A stretch of 64,000 bases of DNA from Streptomyces sp. SM1 (lineage in GTDB: Bacteria; Actinomycetota; Actinomycetes; Streptomycetales; Streptomycetaceae). A program made the translations under genes and the position numbers. The DNA lies in the NCBI RefSeq assembly GCF_002910825.1, contig NZ_NEUB01001030.1:1-64000 (forward strand), read 5' to 3'. This document shows positions 55,951 through 63,386 of the stretch, one piece after another; position 1 is the stretch's first letter, and the number at the start of each line of letters is the position of its first letter. The notes under the pieces are model-generated. The model was not told where the DNA came from. It did not search any database and saw only the letters and a list, made by a program, of their open reading frames with translations.

Positions 55951-57075
55951 TCACCTGTTGAAGTAGTCGAGCCAGGTCGCGGCGATGGTGGCCCGGTCGG
56001 CCGACCCGATCTCGTGCAGGCCCGGTTCCAGGTTGCCGCGCACGAGGGCCGCGGAAGCGGCCAGGATCTCGGCCTGCACGAGGAAGATGAACGGTCCGAC
56101 ACTCGCTCCGTGGAGAAAGTTGACGGCGTTGCCTCCGTTGAGCAGGTAGAAGTAGTGCCCGGTCGTCAGATACCGGGTGACGTTCTGACCCACGTGGGCC
56201 CGCTCGTACACGTCGTGCACTCCCGCGAGTTCGAGTTCATCCTCGCTGCTGGTAACGGTGGCGACGTACGCACCGTTGCGCAGGCGGCCGAAAGCCTCTC
56301 CCCGCATCGAAAGTGCGCCGCTGGCACACAGGACCAGCCCGGCGTCCTCAAGCCCCGCTTCCAGTGCGCGCGCCACTGAGAAGCCCTGGGAGAGAGCTTG
56401 CGTACGCCGAACCGGGTCGATGTCGTGGACCGTGACGCGCACGCCCTTCGCGTGGAGCAGACGCGCAATGCTCGAACCCAGCTTCCCGAAGCCGATGACG
56501 AGGGCGGTGCGGCCGTGCAGGATGTCGCCACGGCTGCGCATGAGTGCCTCGGTCGAGAACACGACGGACTGCCCTACCAGGAAGTCTTCCGGCTCCTTGA
56601 GTGGTGAGCGGGCCACCGAGACGACCGGACAGGGCAGCTTGTCGAGTTCGGCGTACCGGCGGTGGCCGTTCTCGGTGTCCTCGACCACGCCGGCGATGCT
56701 TCCCGAGAAGCGCTCGCACAGGGCATGGAGTGAGGGCGCAAAGTATCCGCCCACATCGAGCAGGGCGACCCGCAGTCCCGCCGCTTTCTCCTCGACGTAC
56801 CGCAGTGCGCGGTCAGGGTCGGCGAACAACTCCCGCGACAGCTTGTCGCACACGTACCCGCTGCTCTCGACCCGCCTCACGGCCTCCGGATGCACGGACT
56901 TGGGTTTGGGTAACACCGCCCGCAGTTCGGTCACCGCCGCCACACCCCGAACGAACGCCGGACGCTCCGGCAACAGATGCGTGATCAGCAGTGAGGCCGG
57001 TCTGTCCGCCGGAGCGAAAAGAGAGGCAATACGCCCGAAGTAGGCGTTGAGTCGCGCGTGCTCAGCTGCTTCCAT
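55951..57075 (-). CDS. S-adenosylhomocysteinase-like NAD-binding protein
   Basis: A 374-residue protein. The Rossmann segment (ALVIGFGKLGSSIARLLHAK, about residues 190-210, GxGxxG) with DIDPVRRTQAL and the late GNAVNFLHGASVGPFI region correspond to the NAD-binding and closing parts of S-adenosylhomocysteine hydrolase. The segment that in true SAHH has the catalytic Lys and Asp (TKSKFDN-like) reads EDFLVGQSVVFSTEAL here, and the C-terminal Lys-Tyr cofactor tail is missing. So it is probably not a normal SAHH: another substrate, or a binding-only role. It overlaps the HATPase gene by 14 bases (start ATG 57073-57075). Confidence 0.75.
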   Translation of the reverse strand: MEAAEHARLNAYFGRIASLFAPADRPASLLITHLLPERPAFVRGVAAVTELRAVLPKPKSVHPEAVRRVESSGYVCDKLSRELFADPDRALRYVEEKAAGLRVALLDVGGYFAPSLHALCERFSGSIAGVVEDTENGHRRYAELDKLPCPVVSVARSPLKEPEDFLVGQSVVFSTEALMRSRGDILHGRTALVIGFGKLGSSIARLLHAKGVRVTVHDIDPVRRTQALSQGFSVARALEAGLEDAGLVLCASGALSMRGEAFGRLRNGAYVATVTSSEDELELAGVHDVYERAHVGQNVTRYLTTGHYFYLLNGGNAVNFLHGASVGPFIFLVQAEILAASAALVRGNLEPGLHEIGSADRATIAATWLDYFNR

Positions 57076-57475
57076 CGCTGCCCTTCCATTGTGAGTCCAT
57101 CTTGAGTACGGCCCAGACGGTCTTGCCGGGGTCGTGCGGCGTCACACCGAAGTCGTCGGCGAGGGCCATGACGAGGTGCAGCCCCCTCCCTCCACAGCTG
57201 TCCGGCGCCATCCTGGGTACCTGCGGCCACCCCGCCCCGCTGTCCCGCACCTCGATGCGGACGAATGGACCGTCTCCGACCACCACCAGCGCGTACTCAC
57301 GCCTCGGCGGCACACCGTGCAGCAGAGCATTGGTCGTCAGCTCCGACACACAGAGGCGTACGTCGTCCTGTCGCTCCCGGTAGCCCCACTCGGTGAGTGT
57401 TTCGAGAGCGAACCTGCGCGCGATCGGCACAGAGTGGCGAGTGCGCGGGAACCGGCGTTGCCGAGACAGAAGCAC
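57062..57475 (-). CDS. RsbW-like HATPase (ATP-binding) protein
   Basis: A 137-residue GHKL ATPase of the HATPase_c_2 (RsbW/anti-sigma-like) type: N-box SELTTNALLHG, G1 box RDSGAGWP and G2 box GGRGLHLVMALAD. Streptomycetes have dozens, usually beside regulators. The GTG at 57473-57475 is preferred over an ATG at 57550 because it has GGGGG upstream and because the longer version would run over the 14-bp palindrome that looks like an operator. Its stop overlaps the SAHH-like gene start. Confidence 0.88.
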   Translation of the reverse strand: MLLSRQRRFPRTRHSVPIARRFALETLTEWGYRERQDDVRLCVSELTTNALLHGVPPRREYALVVVGDGPFVRIEVRDSGAGWPQVPRMAPDSCGGRGLHLVMALADDFGVTPHDPGKTVWAVLKMDSQWKGSDGSS

Positions 57476-57525
57476 AGTGAGCGCCCCCTTGATCCAGTGG
57501 TTGCAAGGCCGGAGAAAGCGTATCA

Positions 57526-57539
57526 CTATTCGCGAATAG
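57526..57539. promoter_or_regulatory. CTATTCGCGAATAG palindromic operator
   Basis: A perfect 14-bp palindrome in the 148-bp divergent gap between the HATPase unit and the UTRA/GntR pair. It lies 51 bases from the HATPase start and 85 from the UTRA start. It is markedly AT-rich against its surroundings. It is the obvious candidate binding site for the GntR-family regulator encoded at 58163. Confidence 0.65.
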
Positions 57540-57623
57540 CAGTAAGCCATGAGCGGACTCGGGAAGCGCTTCGCTTAACGTGTAAAGCAGCAAGGTCGAA
57601 CAACCGCCCTCATGGAGGCCACA

Positions 57624-58166
57624 GTGAGCGACAGCACGTGGGTCAGCACCTCGTTGCCGTATCTGACTGCACGGGAAAGGGGGCGGCCGGACGCATGGGC
57701 GGCCGAGGCAGAGACACGCGGAGGCAAAGGCACACAGCGCATTGCGTACGCCGGTGAGGCCGCAGCCACGGAGGAAGTTGCCGCGCTTCTCGGGCTGCCG
57801 CCGGAGGAGACGGTGATCGTGCGCCGCAGGGTGATCGAACTCGATGGGGCACCCTGCGAACTGACGGACACCTACTATCCCGCACACATCGCCCGAGGAA
57901 CCCGCCTTGCCGAGGAGAGGAAGATCCCGGGCGGCGCCGTGACATTCCTTGCCGAGCGCGGACACGTCGGCGCCCGCGTGCGCGAGGACGTGACCGCGCG
58001 GATGCCGGACGCGGAGGAGCGCGAGATCCTGCGCCTGGGACCGGACGAACCGGTACTCCGGCTGAACCGGGTCACGCTCGACGGCGACGACCGGCCCTTC
58101 CAGGTCGACATGATGGTCATGCCGGCCCACCGGCAGCAGTTGCGTTACGAGATCCGGATCGGATGA
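57624..58166 (+). CDS. UTRA-domain protein without a DNA-binding domain
   Basis: A 180-residue protein. Residues about 45-175 form a UTRA ligand-binding domain of HutC/GntR regulators (LGLPPEETVIVRRRVIELDG, LTDTYYP, VTARMPDAEE, PVLRLNRVTLD). The winged-helix domain that should precede it is absent; the first 40 residues are a polar lead. The GTG at 57624 is chosen because GGAGG stands 7 bases upstream; an ATG four codons earlier is an alternative. Its stop overlaps the start of a full-length GntR/UTRA gene by 4 bases (ATGA), so the two are co-translated and may form a mixed dimer. It does not look truncated by accident. Confidence 0.8.
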   Translation: MSDSTWVSTSLPYLTARERGRPDAWAAEAETRGGKGTQRIAYAGEAAATEEVAALLGLPPEETVIVRRRVIELDGAPCELTDTYYPAHIARGTRLAEERKIPGGAVTFLAERGHVGARVREDVTARMPDAEEREILRLGPDEPVLRLNRVTLDGDDRPFQVDMMVMPAHRQQLRYEIRIG

Positions 58167-58942
58167 CAGTGCCCACCACCCACACCGACTCACCCGACCG
58201 CCGGTCGCTCCATGAACGGATCGCCGCCGACCTCCGGGACGAGATCATGAGCGGCGACCTGGCACCAGGCGCCAACCTTCCCTCCACCACACAGCTCAAG
58301 GAGCGATTCGACGCCTCGAACGCGACCATCCAGAAGGCCCTGCATGTCCTCAAGGACGAGCAACTGGTCGTCGGCCGCGCCGGCTCCGCCGTGACGGTCC
58401 GCGAACACCGGCAGCAGACCATGCGCCCGGCCGCTTACATGGCTCCCGCGGCCCCGGGGACGCCCTATCGCTGGCTGACCGAGGCGGCACAGCCTGGCGC
58501 CCAGGCACACAGCACGTTGCTCGACGTGGTCGAGACGCGGCCTCCGGCCGACGTGGCGTCCTCACTGGACCTCGACGACGCCGAGAACGCGGTACTACGT
58601 CACCAGATCCTGTACATCGACGGAGAACCGGTCGAACTGGTCAAGTCGTACTACCCCCTGTCCCTCGCCCGGGACACCGCCATCATGGCCAAGCGAAAGA
58701 TCAAGGGCGGCACTCCTGCACTCCTGAGCCAACTCGGATTCCCACCACGCCTGAGCGTCGACCGCGTCTCGGCCAGAGTCCCCACCCAGGAGCAGTACCA
58801 GGCGTTGAACCTGCCCAGTGACCTTCCAGTGCTCCGAACCCTGCGCGTGGTCTACAGCGATGCCGACCGCCCGGTGGAAGCCACGGTCATGGTCAAGGCA
58901 GGCCATTTGTACGAGCTGCAGTACGAGTTCACTCCCAGCTGA
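58163..58942 (+). CDS. GntR-family (HutC/UTRA) transcription regulator
   Basis: A 259-residue regulator. The N-terminal winged helix-turn-helix is at about residues 13-80 (LHERIAADLRDEIMSGDLAP then LPSTTQLKERFDASNATIQKAL). A UTRA effector domain follows at about 110-255, paralogous to the protein encoded immediately upstream. It probably binds the 57526-57539 palindrome and controls both arms of the divergent locus in response to a small ligand. The start ATG overlaps the stop of the UTRA-only gene. Confidence 0.9.
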   Translation: MTVPTTHTDSPDRRSLHERIAADLRDEIMSGDLAPGANLPSTTQLKERFDASNATIQKALHVLKDEQLVVGRAGSAVTVREHRQQTMRPAAYMAPAAPGTPYRWLTEAAQPGAQAHSTLLDVVETRPPADVASSLDLDDAENAVLRHQILYIDGEPVELVKSYYPLSLARDTAIMAKRKIKGGTPALLSQLGFPPRLSVDRVSARVPTQEQYQALNLPSDLPVLRTLRVVYSDADRPVEATVMVKAGHLYELQYEFTPS

Positions 58943-59007
58943 GGAAGCGCCGTCCCGTCGGGAAGAATCCAGGAGCCTTTCGGTCACGTCCCAGGCAGGA
59001 TGCCTCT

Positions 59008-60639
59008 ATGGACCATGTTCTGTGCGGGCTTGCAACCAACGTGAGCCTGCCGCACCAACTGGTCGACCGACTGATCGCGGCCGCTGACGCGGACATCGCT
59101 GCGGCTCTTGCACGTCGAGCGGACCTCAGCCACACGCAGGCGGTCGCACTGGCCATGCGGGCTGAGGAGAGCGCCGCGTGGCTTGCCTGCGCAGGCCTGC
59201 TGACCGCCGCCGACATCGACCCCGCGACACAACCGGACGGCGCGCTCGCCCTGCTTGCCGGGCGCGCCGGACGCCCGGAATGGGCGCGTCTCTTCGCGGA
59301 AGACCCAGTCGTCGAGCGCCGGGAGAAGCTGGCCGCCTGTTCCGGCCTTCCGCCCGACGTGGTGGAGATGCTGGCCGGCGACTCGGACATACAGGTCGTC
59401 GCGGAACTCGCATTGTGGACGACACCGGAGACGGCCACCGGACTTGCGGCGCACCCGCATGCCGAGGTCCGCCGCGCGGTGGCGGCCAACGAGGCCGCGC
59501 CACCGGCCGTACTGGCGGCGCTGCTCACTGGTGAAGGGCTTTCTCCCGCGCCGCGGTGCCTGGTCTGCGACCATGAGGAGGTGCCGTTCGTGCACGATCC
59601 GCAATGCTCGCGACTCAACTGCGAGCTGCTGCCCGGCGCCTCCTGCGACGGCTCCCACGAGTCCACCGGGCAAGATACACAGCAGATGGCGATTCGGAAC
59701 CCGGCTACGCCCATCGAAGCCGTCGTCAGCTTCGTCGGTCACCCTTTACTGTTGCTGCGCTGGGCGCTCGCCGGCCGCCCCGATCTTCCGTCGGATGTCT
59801 GCGCTCGGCTCGCCGTCGACGCACATCCCGGTGTCCGAGCCGACGTCGCCGGGATTTCCACGACCGACGGCGCCCTGATGCGCGTACTGGCCGCCGATCG
59901 TGACCACGGAGTGCGGCGCAGTCTCGCCCACAACCCACACGTACCGCTCGACGTGCTGACCCACCTGGCCGGCGTCACCAAGATCGGCGCGACTCTGCTG
60001 CCGCGGATCGCCTCCGCATCCCCCGACGAGGTCGAGAAGCTGGCCGGATCATCGAACCCGGCCGCGCGGATGCTCATAGCCCAGCGACGCGATGTGCCAC
60101 CCGCTGTACGGGACGCGCTGGCTGCCGACTGCGACGCAAAAGTGGTCAAGTCCATCGCCCCGCACCCGGGCCTCTCGGAAGGCCGACTGCGCACCGTGCT
60201 CGACCGGCACGGAGTCCGCGCCATCGCCAAGGTGGCCGCCAATCCGGACGCGACTCCGGCCCTTCTGGAAGACCTTGCCCGGCACAAGCCACCGGTACAG
60301 AAGGCGTTCCGCGAAATCGCCCGGCACCGCAATGCGTCGGCACCAGCACTGCTCGCCTGCCTGGGAGACACACGGGCGAGGCCCATAGCCGCCGGCCGCC
60401 CAGCCCTTCCGCCGCCGATCATCGAAGGGCTGCTCACCGACGCGGACTGGCAGGTGGTGGAGGCGGCATCCGCCAACCCCTCGCTGCCAGTCACGACCGG
60501 TGCGCTGCGGATCGGGCCTGGGACGCGGACGCCTCGCCGCCGGAACCTCCGGAGCCCTTCGAGCCGGCAGCGGAGCGCGAGGACGGGCGCGGGCTGGCGC
60601 TGGTGCGGGCCTGCGCCGACACGTGGGGGTGGCAGCTGA
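59008..60639 (+). pseudogene. LRV/HEAT-like repeat protein, 3' end replaced
   Basis: The frame from ATG 59008 encodes about 500 residues of short Ala/Pro-rich helical repeats (units such as AANPDATPALLEDLARH, ASANPSLPVTTGAL) like leucine-rich-repeat-variant or HEAT proteins. A cysteine cluster near residues 190-215 (CLVCDHEE, CSRLNCELL, SCDGSH) could hold a metal or Fe-S cluster, as in LRV proteins. From about 60510 the frame turns into Arg-rich noise, while another frame encodes the C-terminus of an ATP-binding protein. So the native 3' end has been lost by deletion or recombination. The product may still be made with a random 40-residue tail. Function unknown. Confidence 0.6.
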
Positions 60640-60704
60640 CCAGGGGAGGGAGCAGGGGAAAGGTGGTGTGGTGCGAGCTGACGCCGACTGGAGAGGCAGT
60701 TTAG
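60516..60704 (+). pseudogene. C-terminal fragment of an HATPase protein
   Basis: Read from 60516 in its own frame, this stretch gives an acidic Pro/Glu linker, then the G2 box region EDGRGLALVRACADTWGWQL and KVVWCELTP, ending at TAG 60702-60704. This is the C-terminus of an RsbW-like ATP-binding protein distinct from the one at 57062. No N-terminal part exists upstream; the repeat-protein gene is joined directly to it. It marks one side of a deletion junction near 60510. Confidence 0.7.
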
Positions 60705-60710
60705 GAACGT

Positions 60711-60734
60711 TCGTTCTTGACTGGTCGTTCTTGA
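60711..60734. promoter_or_regulatory. direct repeats upstream of tetR
   Basis: TCGTTCTTGA occurs at 60711-60720 and again at 60725-60734 (14-bp period), next to a GAACGTTC palindrome (60705-60712). They lie 20-45 bases before the TetR start, where an autoregulatory operator is expected. Confidence 0.5.
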
Positions 60735-60753
60735 ATCCCGTAGGGTCACCGGC

Positions 60754-61242
60754 ATGGGACGACCACGCACCTTCGACACCGACCGGGCCGTCGAGTCCGC
60801 GGCCGCCCTCTTCGCCACGCATGGCTACGAGGGCACCTCGGTGGACGACCTGGTCTCCGCCACCGGAGTCCACCGGGGCAGCCTCTACAAGGTGTTCGGG
60901 TCGAAGAGGAGTCTGCATCTGACCGCCCTTCGCCATCACCTCGATCACGAGATCCACCCGAGCACGGCAGCCATCGCCACCCTCACCGACCCCGAGCAGG
61001 CGCTGACCGCGGCTATCGCCTCCTACGACAACGGACCGGCCTCCGGGCTGCTCCTGCTCGCCGCCGCCGAGCGCGCACCCCATGACGCCGACGTCGCCGC
61101 GCTGGTCGCGGAGGGCATCGCCGCGCTGGAGGACGCCCTGCGTCCTTCCCATGGCGACGCCGCGCCGCACCTCACCTCCACCGTCCTCGGCGCGCGCCTG
61201 AGGCTGCGCGCCGCCCGGCCGACCGTCTCCAAGGAGCACTGA
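60754..61242 (+). CDS. TetR-family transcription regulator
   Basis: A 162-residue protein with an N-terminal TetR HTH (RAVESAAALFATHGYEGTSV, then HRGSLYKVFGSKRSL, about residues 10-57) and a short, Ala/Leu-rich ligand domain. The C-terminal domain is shorter than the usual 190-210 residues, yet the reading is clean. It is 2 bp upstream of the next gene, which it probably controls together with itself. Confidence 0.88.
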   Translation: MGRPRTFDTDRAVESAAALFATHGYEGTSVDDLVSATGVHRGSLYKVFGSKRSLHLTALRHHLDHEIHPSTAAIATLTDPEQALTAAIASYDNGPASGLLLLAAAERAPHDADVAALVAEGIAALEDALRPSHGDAAPHLTSTVLGARLRLRAARPTVSKEH

Positions 61243-61244
61243 CC

Positions 61245-61610
61245 ATGGCCCTGATCTCCGTCGACCGCGAACGCGGCCTGCTGACTGTCGAGTTCCGGGG
61301 CCTCGACAAACTCTGGACACTCAAGAGCCGTCTGGAGATTCCCCTCGCGCATGTGCGCGGCGCCACCCATGACCCCGGGATGGCACGCGAGCCGAAGGGC
61401 ATACGCGTCGCCGGGACCCACTTCCCGGGCTACATCACCGCCGGACGCTTCCGGCAGGGTGGGGAACGTCTCTTCTGGGATGTGAAGAACCCGGACAAGG
61501 CGGTCGTCGTGGCGCTCGCCGATGGCGGGACCTACGACCGCCTCGTCATCGAGGTCGACGACCCCCGCGCCACCGTGGCGCTCATCGAGCGGTCCATCGA
61601 ACGCGGTTGA
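61245..61610 (+). CDS. small PH-like/DUF protein, tetR partner
   Basis: A 121-residue protein rich in beta strands (ISVDRERGLLTVEFRGLDKL, then LWDVKNPDKAVVVALADG), resembling the bacterial PH-like domain proteins of unknown function found next to TetR genes. Soluble, no signal or membrane segment. Two bases separate it from the tetR stop, so they form one operon. Confidence 0.75.
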   Translation: MALISVDRERGLLTVEFRGLDKLWTLKSRLEIPLAHVRGATHDPGMAREPKGIRVAGTHFPGYITAGRFRQGGERLFWDVKNPDKAVVVALADGGTYDRLVIEVDDPRATVALIERSIERG

Positions 61611-61625
61611 CGCCTCGCGGACGAC

Positions 61626-63158
61626 TCAGCGGCCCACGGCGCAGGCGTCCCCGTCGAGCATGAACCGTGCCGGCGGGGACGCGTCGCCGGTGTGTTCGGT
61701 GAGGTAGCCGAGGGTGACGCTCGCGCCGGGGGCGATCGTGGCGTTGTGCGGGGCGTTGACCGCCGTGATCACGTTGCTGCCCTGGGTCAGGGTCGTGTTC
61801 CAGTCGGAGACGACCGTCTGGCCGAGGGCGAGCGGGAACTCCAGCGTCCAGCCGTTCACGGGGGTGTCACCGGTGTTGGTGACTTTGAGGTCGACCGTCG
61901 CCCCGGTGCCCCAGGCCGTCACCGTGCGGTCCACCCGGCAGGTGGGCTCCTCCTGGGCGAAGGACACCTTGTGCAGGCCGCCGGGGAGATCGTTGACCAC
62001 GTAGAACTCGCCGTCGGCGGTCGTGCCGATCGACGTCACCTGGGTCGGCATCTCCCCGATCTCCGCCTGCTCGTAGCCGCCGTTGCCGTCGGGGCGCAGC
62101 GCCCACACCGTGGACGAGCAGTAGTCGGTGGCGATGTACGTGCCGCCGGCCAGGTCGGCGTGGTCCCGGCCCCGGTAGACGTGGCCGCCGATGACCGAAC
62201 AGCCGCCGGTGTAGGGGGAGTACGTGAACACAGGGTCCGTGTACTCCTCGCCGGGCAGGCAGCCGCCGTTCGCGAACTTCTCCAGGCCCTCGTAGCAGGA
62301 CCAGCCGAGGTTCAGCCCGCCCCGGCCGGGAGCGAGGTGGTCGATCTCCTCCCAGCGGCCCTGGCCCACGTCGCCGATCCACATCGAGCCGTCGGCGGCG
62401 TCGAAGGAGAACCGCCACGGGTTGCGCAGGCCGTACAGCCAGATCTCGTCACGGGCGCCGGGCGTGCCCACGAACGGGTTGCCGGCGGGGACGCAGTACG
62501 GAAGCGGGTCACAGGCACGGCTCACGTCGATGCGCATGATCTTGCCGAGGAGGGTGTCCAGCCGCTGCCCGGAGCGGAAGGGGTCGCCGGAGCCGCCGCC
62601 GTCGCCGATGCTCCAGTACAGGTTGCCGTCGGGACCGAACGCGAGCTGGCCGCCGTTGTGATTGCTGAACTCGGCGTGTTCCTGCGAGAGGAGGGGTTCC
62701 AGGCGGGAGTCGTCGAGGCGGTAGCGGGCGACGGTGACCGCGCCGTCGGGCAGTGCCGTGTAGGCCAGGTAGAGGTGGTGGGTGGCGGCGAAGTCGGGCG
62801 GGAGTGCGATACCGAGCAGGCCGCGCTCGTTGCCCGACTCGTCCACGGCTGACGTGATGTCGAGGAGGGGTGCGGCCGCCAGGCCGGTGTCCGGGTGGTA
62901 GACGCGTACGGTGCCGGACTTCTCGGTGATGAACAGGCGGTCCGTGCCGTCGTCGGGGGCGACCAGGGCGGTGGGGCGCCGCAGGCCGGAGGCGACCTGG
63001 GTGGTGGTGGCGCGGAGGGAGGGGAGAGGGACCGAGGGCGCGGCCTTCGTCGTCTCCTTCGGGGGCGGTGCGGGGTCCGCCGCGGCCGAGGGCAACGGGG
63101 CGAGCACGGTCAGCAGGAGAGCCAGCAGAACGGGCCCGGTCCAGCGGGGTCGTGGCAT
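61626..63158 (-). CDS. secreted PQQ-dependent sugar dehydrogenase with CBM2
   Basis: A 510-residue secreted protein: signal peptide (about 1-27), a Pro/Thr linker, a six-bladed soluble glucose-dehydrogenase-like propeller (about 50-390; GLLGIALPPDF, HNGGQLAFGPDGNLY and DEIWLYGLRNPWRFSFD motifs) and a C-terminal CBM2 cellulose-binding module (about 402-510) with two terminal cysteines and aromatic residues. Such PQQ enzymes (AA12-like) oxidise sugars and can donate electrons to cellulose-cleaving oxygenases. The ATG at 63156-63158 begins the signal peptide. A CebR-like operator lies 127 bases upstream. Confidence 0.9.
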   Translation of the reverse strand: MPRPRWTGPVLLALLLTVLAPLPSAAADPAPPPKETTKAAPSVPLPSLRATTTQVASGLRRPTALVAPDDGTDRLFITEKSGTVRVYHPDTGLAAAPLLDITSAVDESGNERGLLGIALPPDFAATHHLYLAYTALPDGAVTVARYRLDDSRLEPLLSQEHAEFSNHNGGQLAFGPDGNLYWSIGDGGGSGDPFRSGQRLDTLLGKIMRIDVSRACDPLPYCVPAGNPFVGTPGARDEIWLYGLRNPWRFSFDAADGSMWIGDVGQGRWEEIDHLAPGRGGLNLGWSCYEGLEKFANGGCLPGEEYTDPVFTYSPYTGGCSVIGGHVYRGRDHADLAGGTYIATDYCSSTVWALRPDGNGGYEQAEIGEMPTQVTSIGTTADGEFYVVNDLPGGLHKVSFAQEEPTCRVDRTVTAWGTGATVDLKVTNTGDTPVNGWTLEFPLALGQTVVSDWNTTLTQGSNVITAVNAPHNATIAPGASVTLGYLTEHTGDASPPARFMLDGDACAVGR

Positions 63159-63195
63159 GTCGGCTCCAGAAACGAGGGGGGACGCTGACACAGCG

Positions 63196-63241
63196 GTGGT
63201 GCTTCTGGTGCTTCCGGTGCTTCTTCGGGTGCTTCTTGGGG
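63196..63241 (-). repeat. GAAGCACC direct repeats in the leader
   Basis: Four spaced copies of AAGCACC (minus strand) at short, irregular spacing, between the CebR-like box and the start of the sugar dehydrogenase gene. Probably slippage-generated leader sequence; a regulatory role is unproven. Confidence 0.5.
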
Positions 63242-63284
63242 TGGCGGGCGCGACCGGTCCTCCTGCCGCGGTTCGACGGCGGCG

Positions 63285-63298
63285 TGGGAGCGCTCCCG
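63285..63298. promoter_or_regulatory. CebR-like operator
   Basis: TGGGAGCGCTCCCG differs in one end base from the 14-bp palindrome TGGGAGCGCTCCCA bound by CebR, the cello-oligosaccharide-responsive LacI-family repressor of Streptomyces cellulose-use genes. It stands upstream of a gene for a secreted enzyme with a cellulose-binding module, which agrees with that control. Confidence 0.7.
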
Positions 63299-63386
63299 CG
63301 ACCTCCCAGGCTGCGCGTCGCCGCACAGGGCGGCAATGATGGAACGCGCCACTTTCGCCCCACATGGCGCGAACGGTGCGGTCGCC

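Noticed and set aside
57624-58166. UTRA-only gene as a truncated pseudogene
   Set aside because: It has a good ribosome binding site, a start just after it, clean codon use and a 4-base overlap with the next gene; no HTH remnant is found upstream.
55397-60710. Integrative conjugative element (GntR and Nudix genes recall pSAM2 korSA and pif)
   Set aside because: No integrase, replication initiator, FtsK-like transfer gene or tRNA site is present, and the Nudix and GntR proteins are in a different arrangement.
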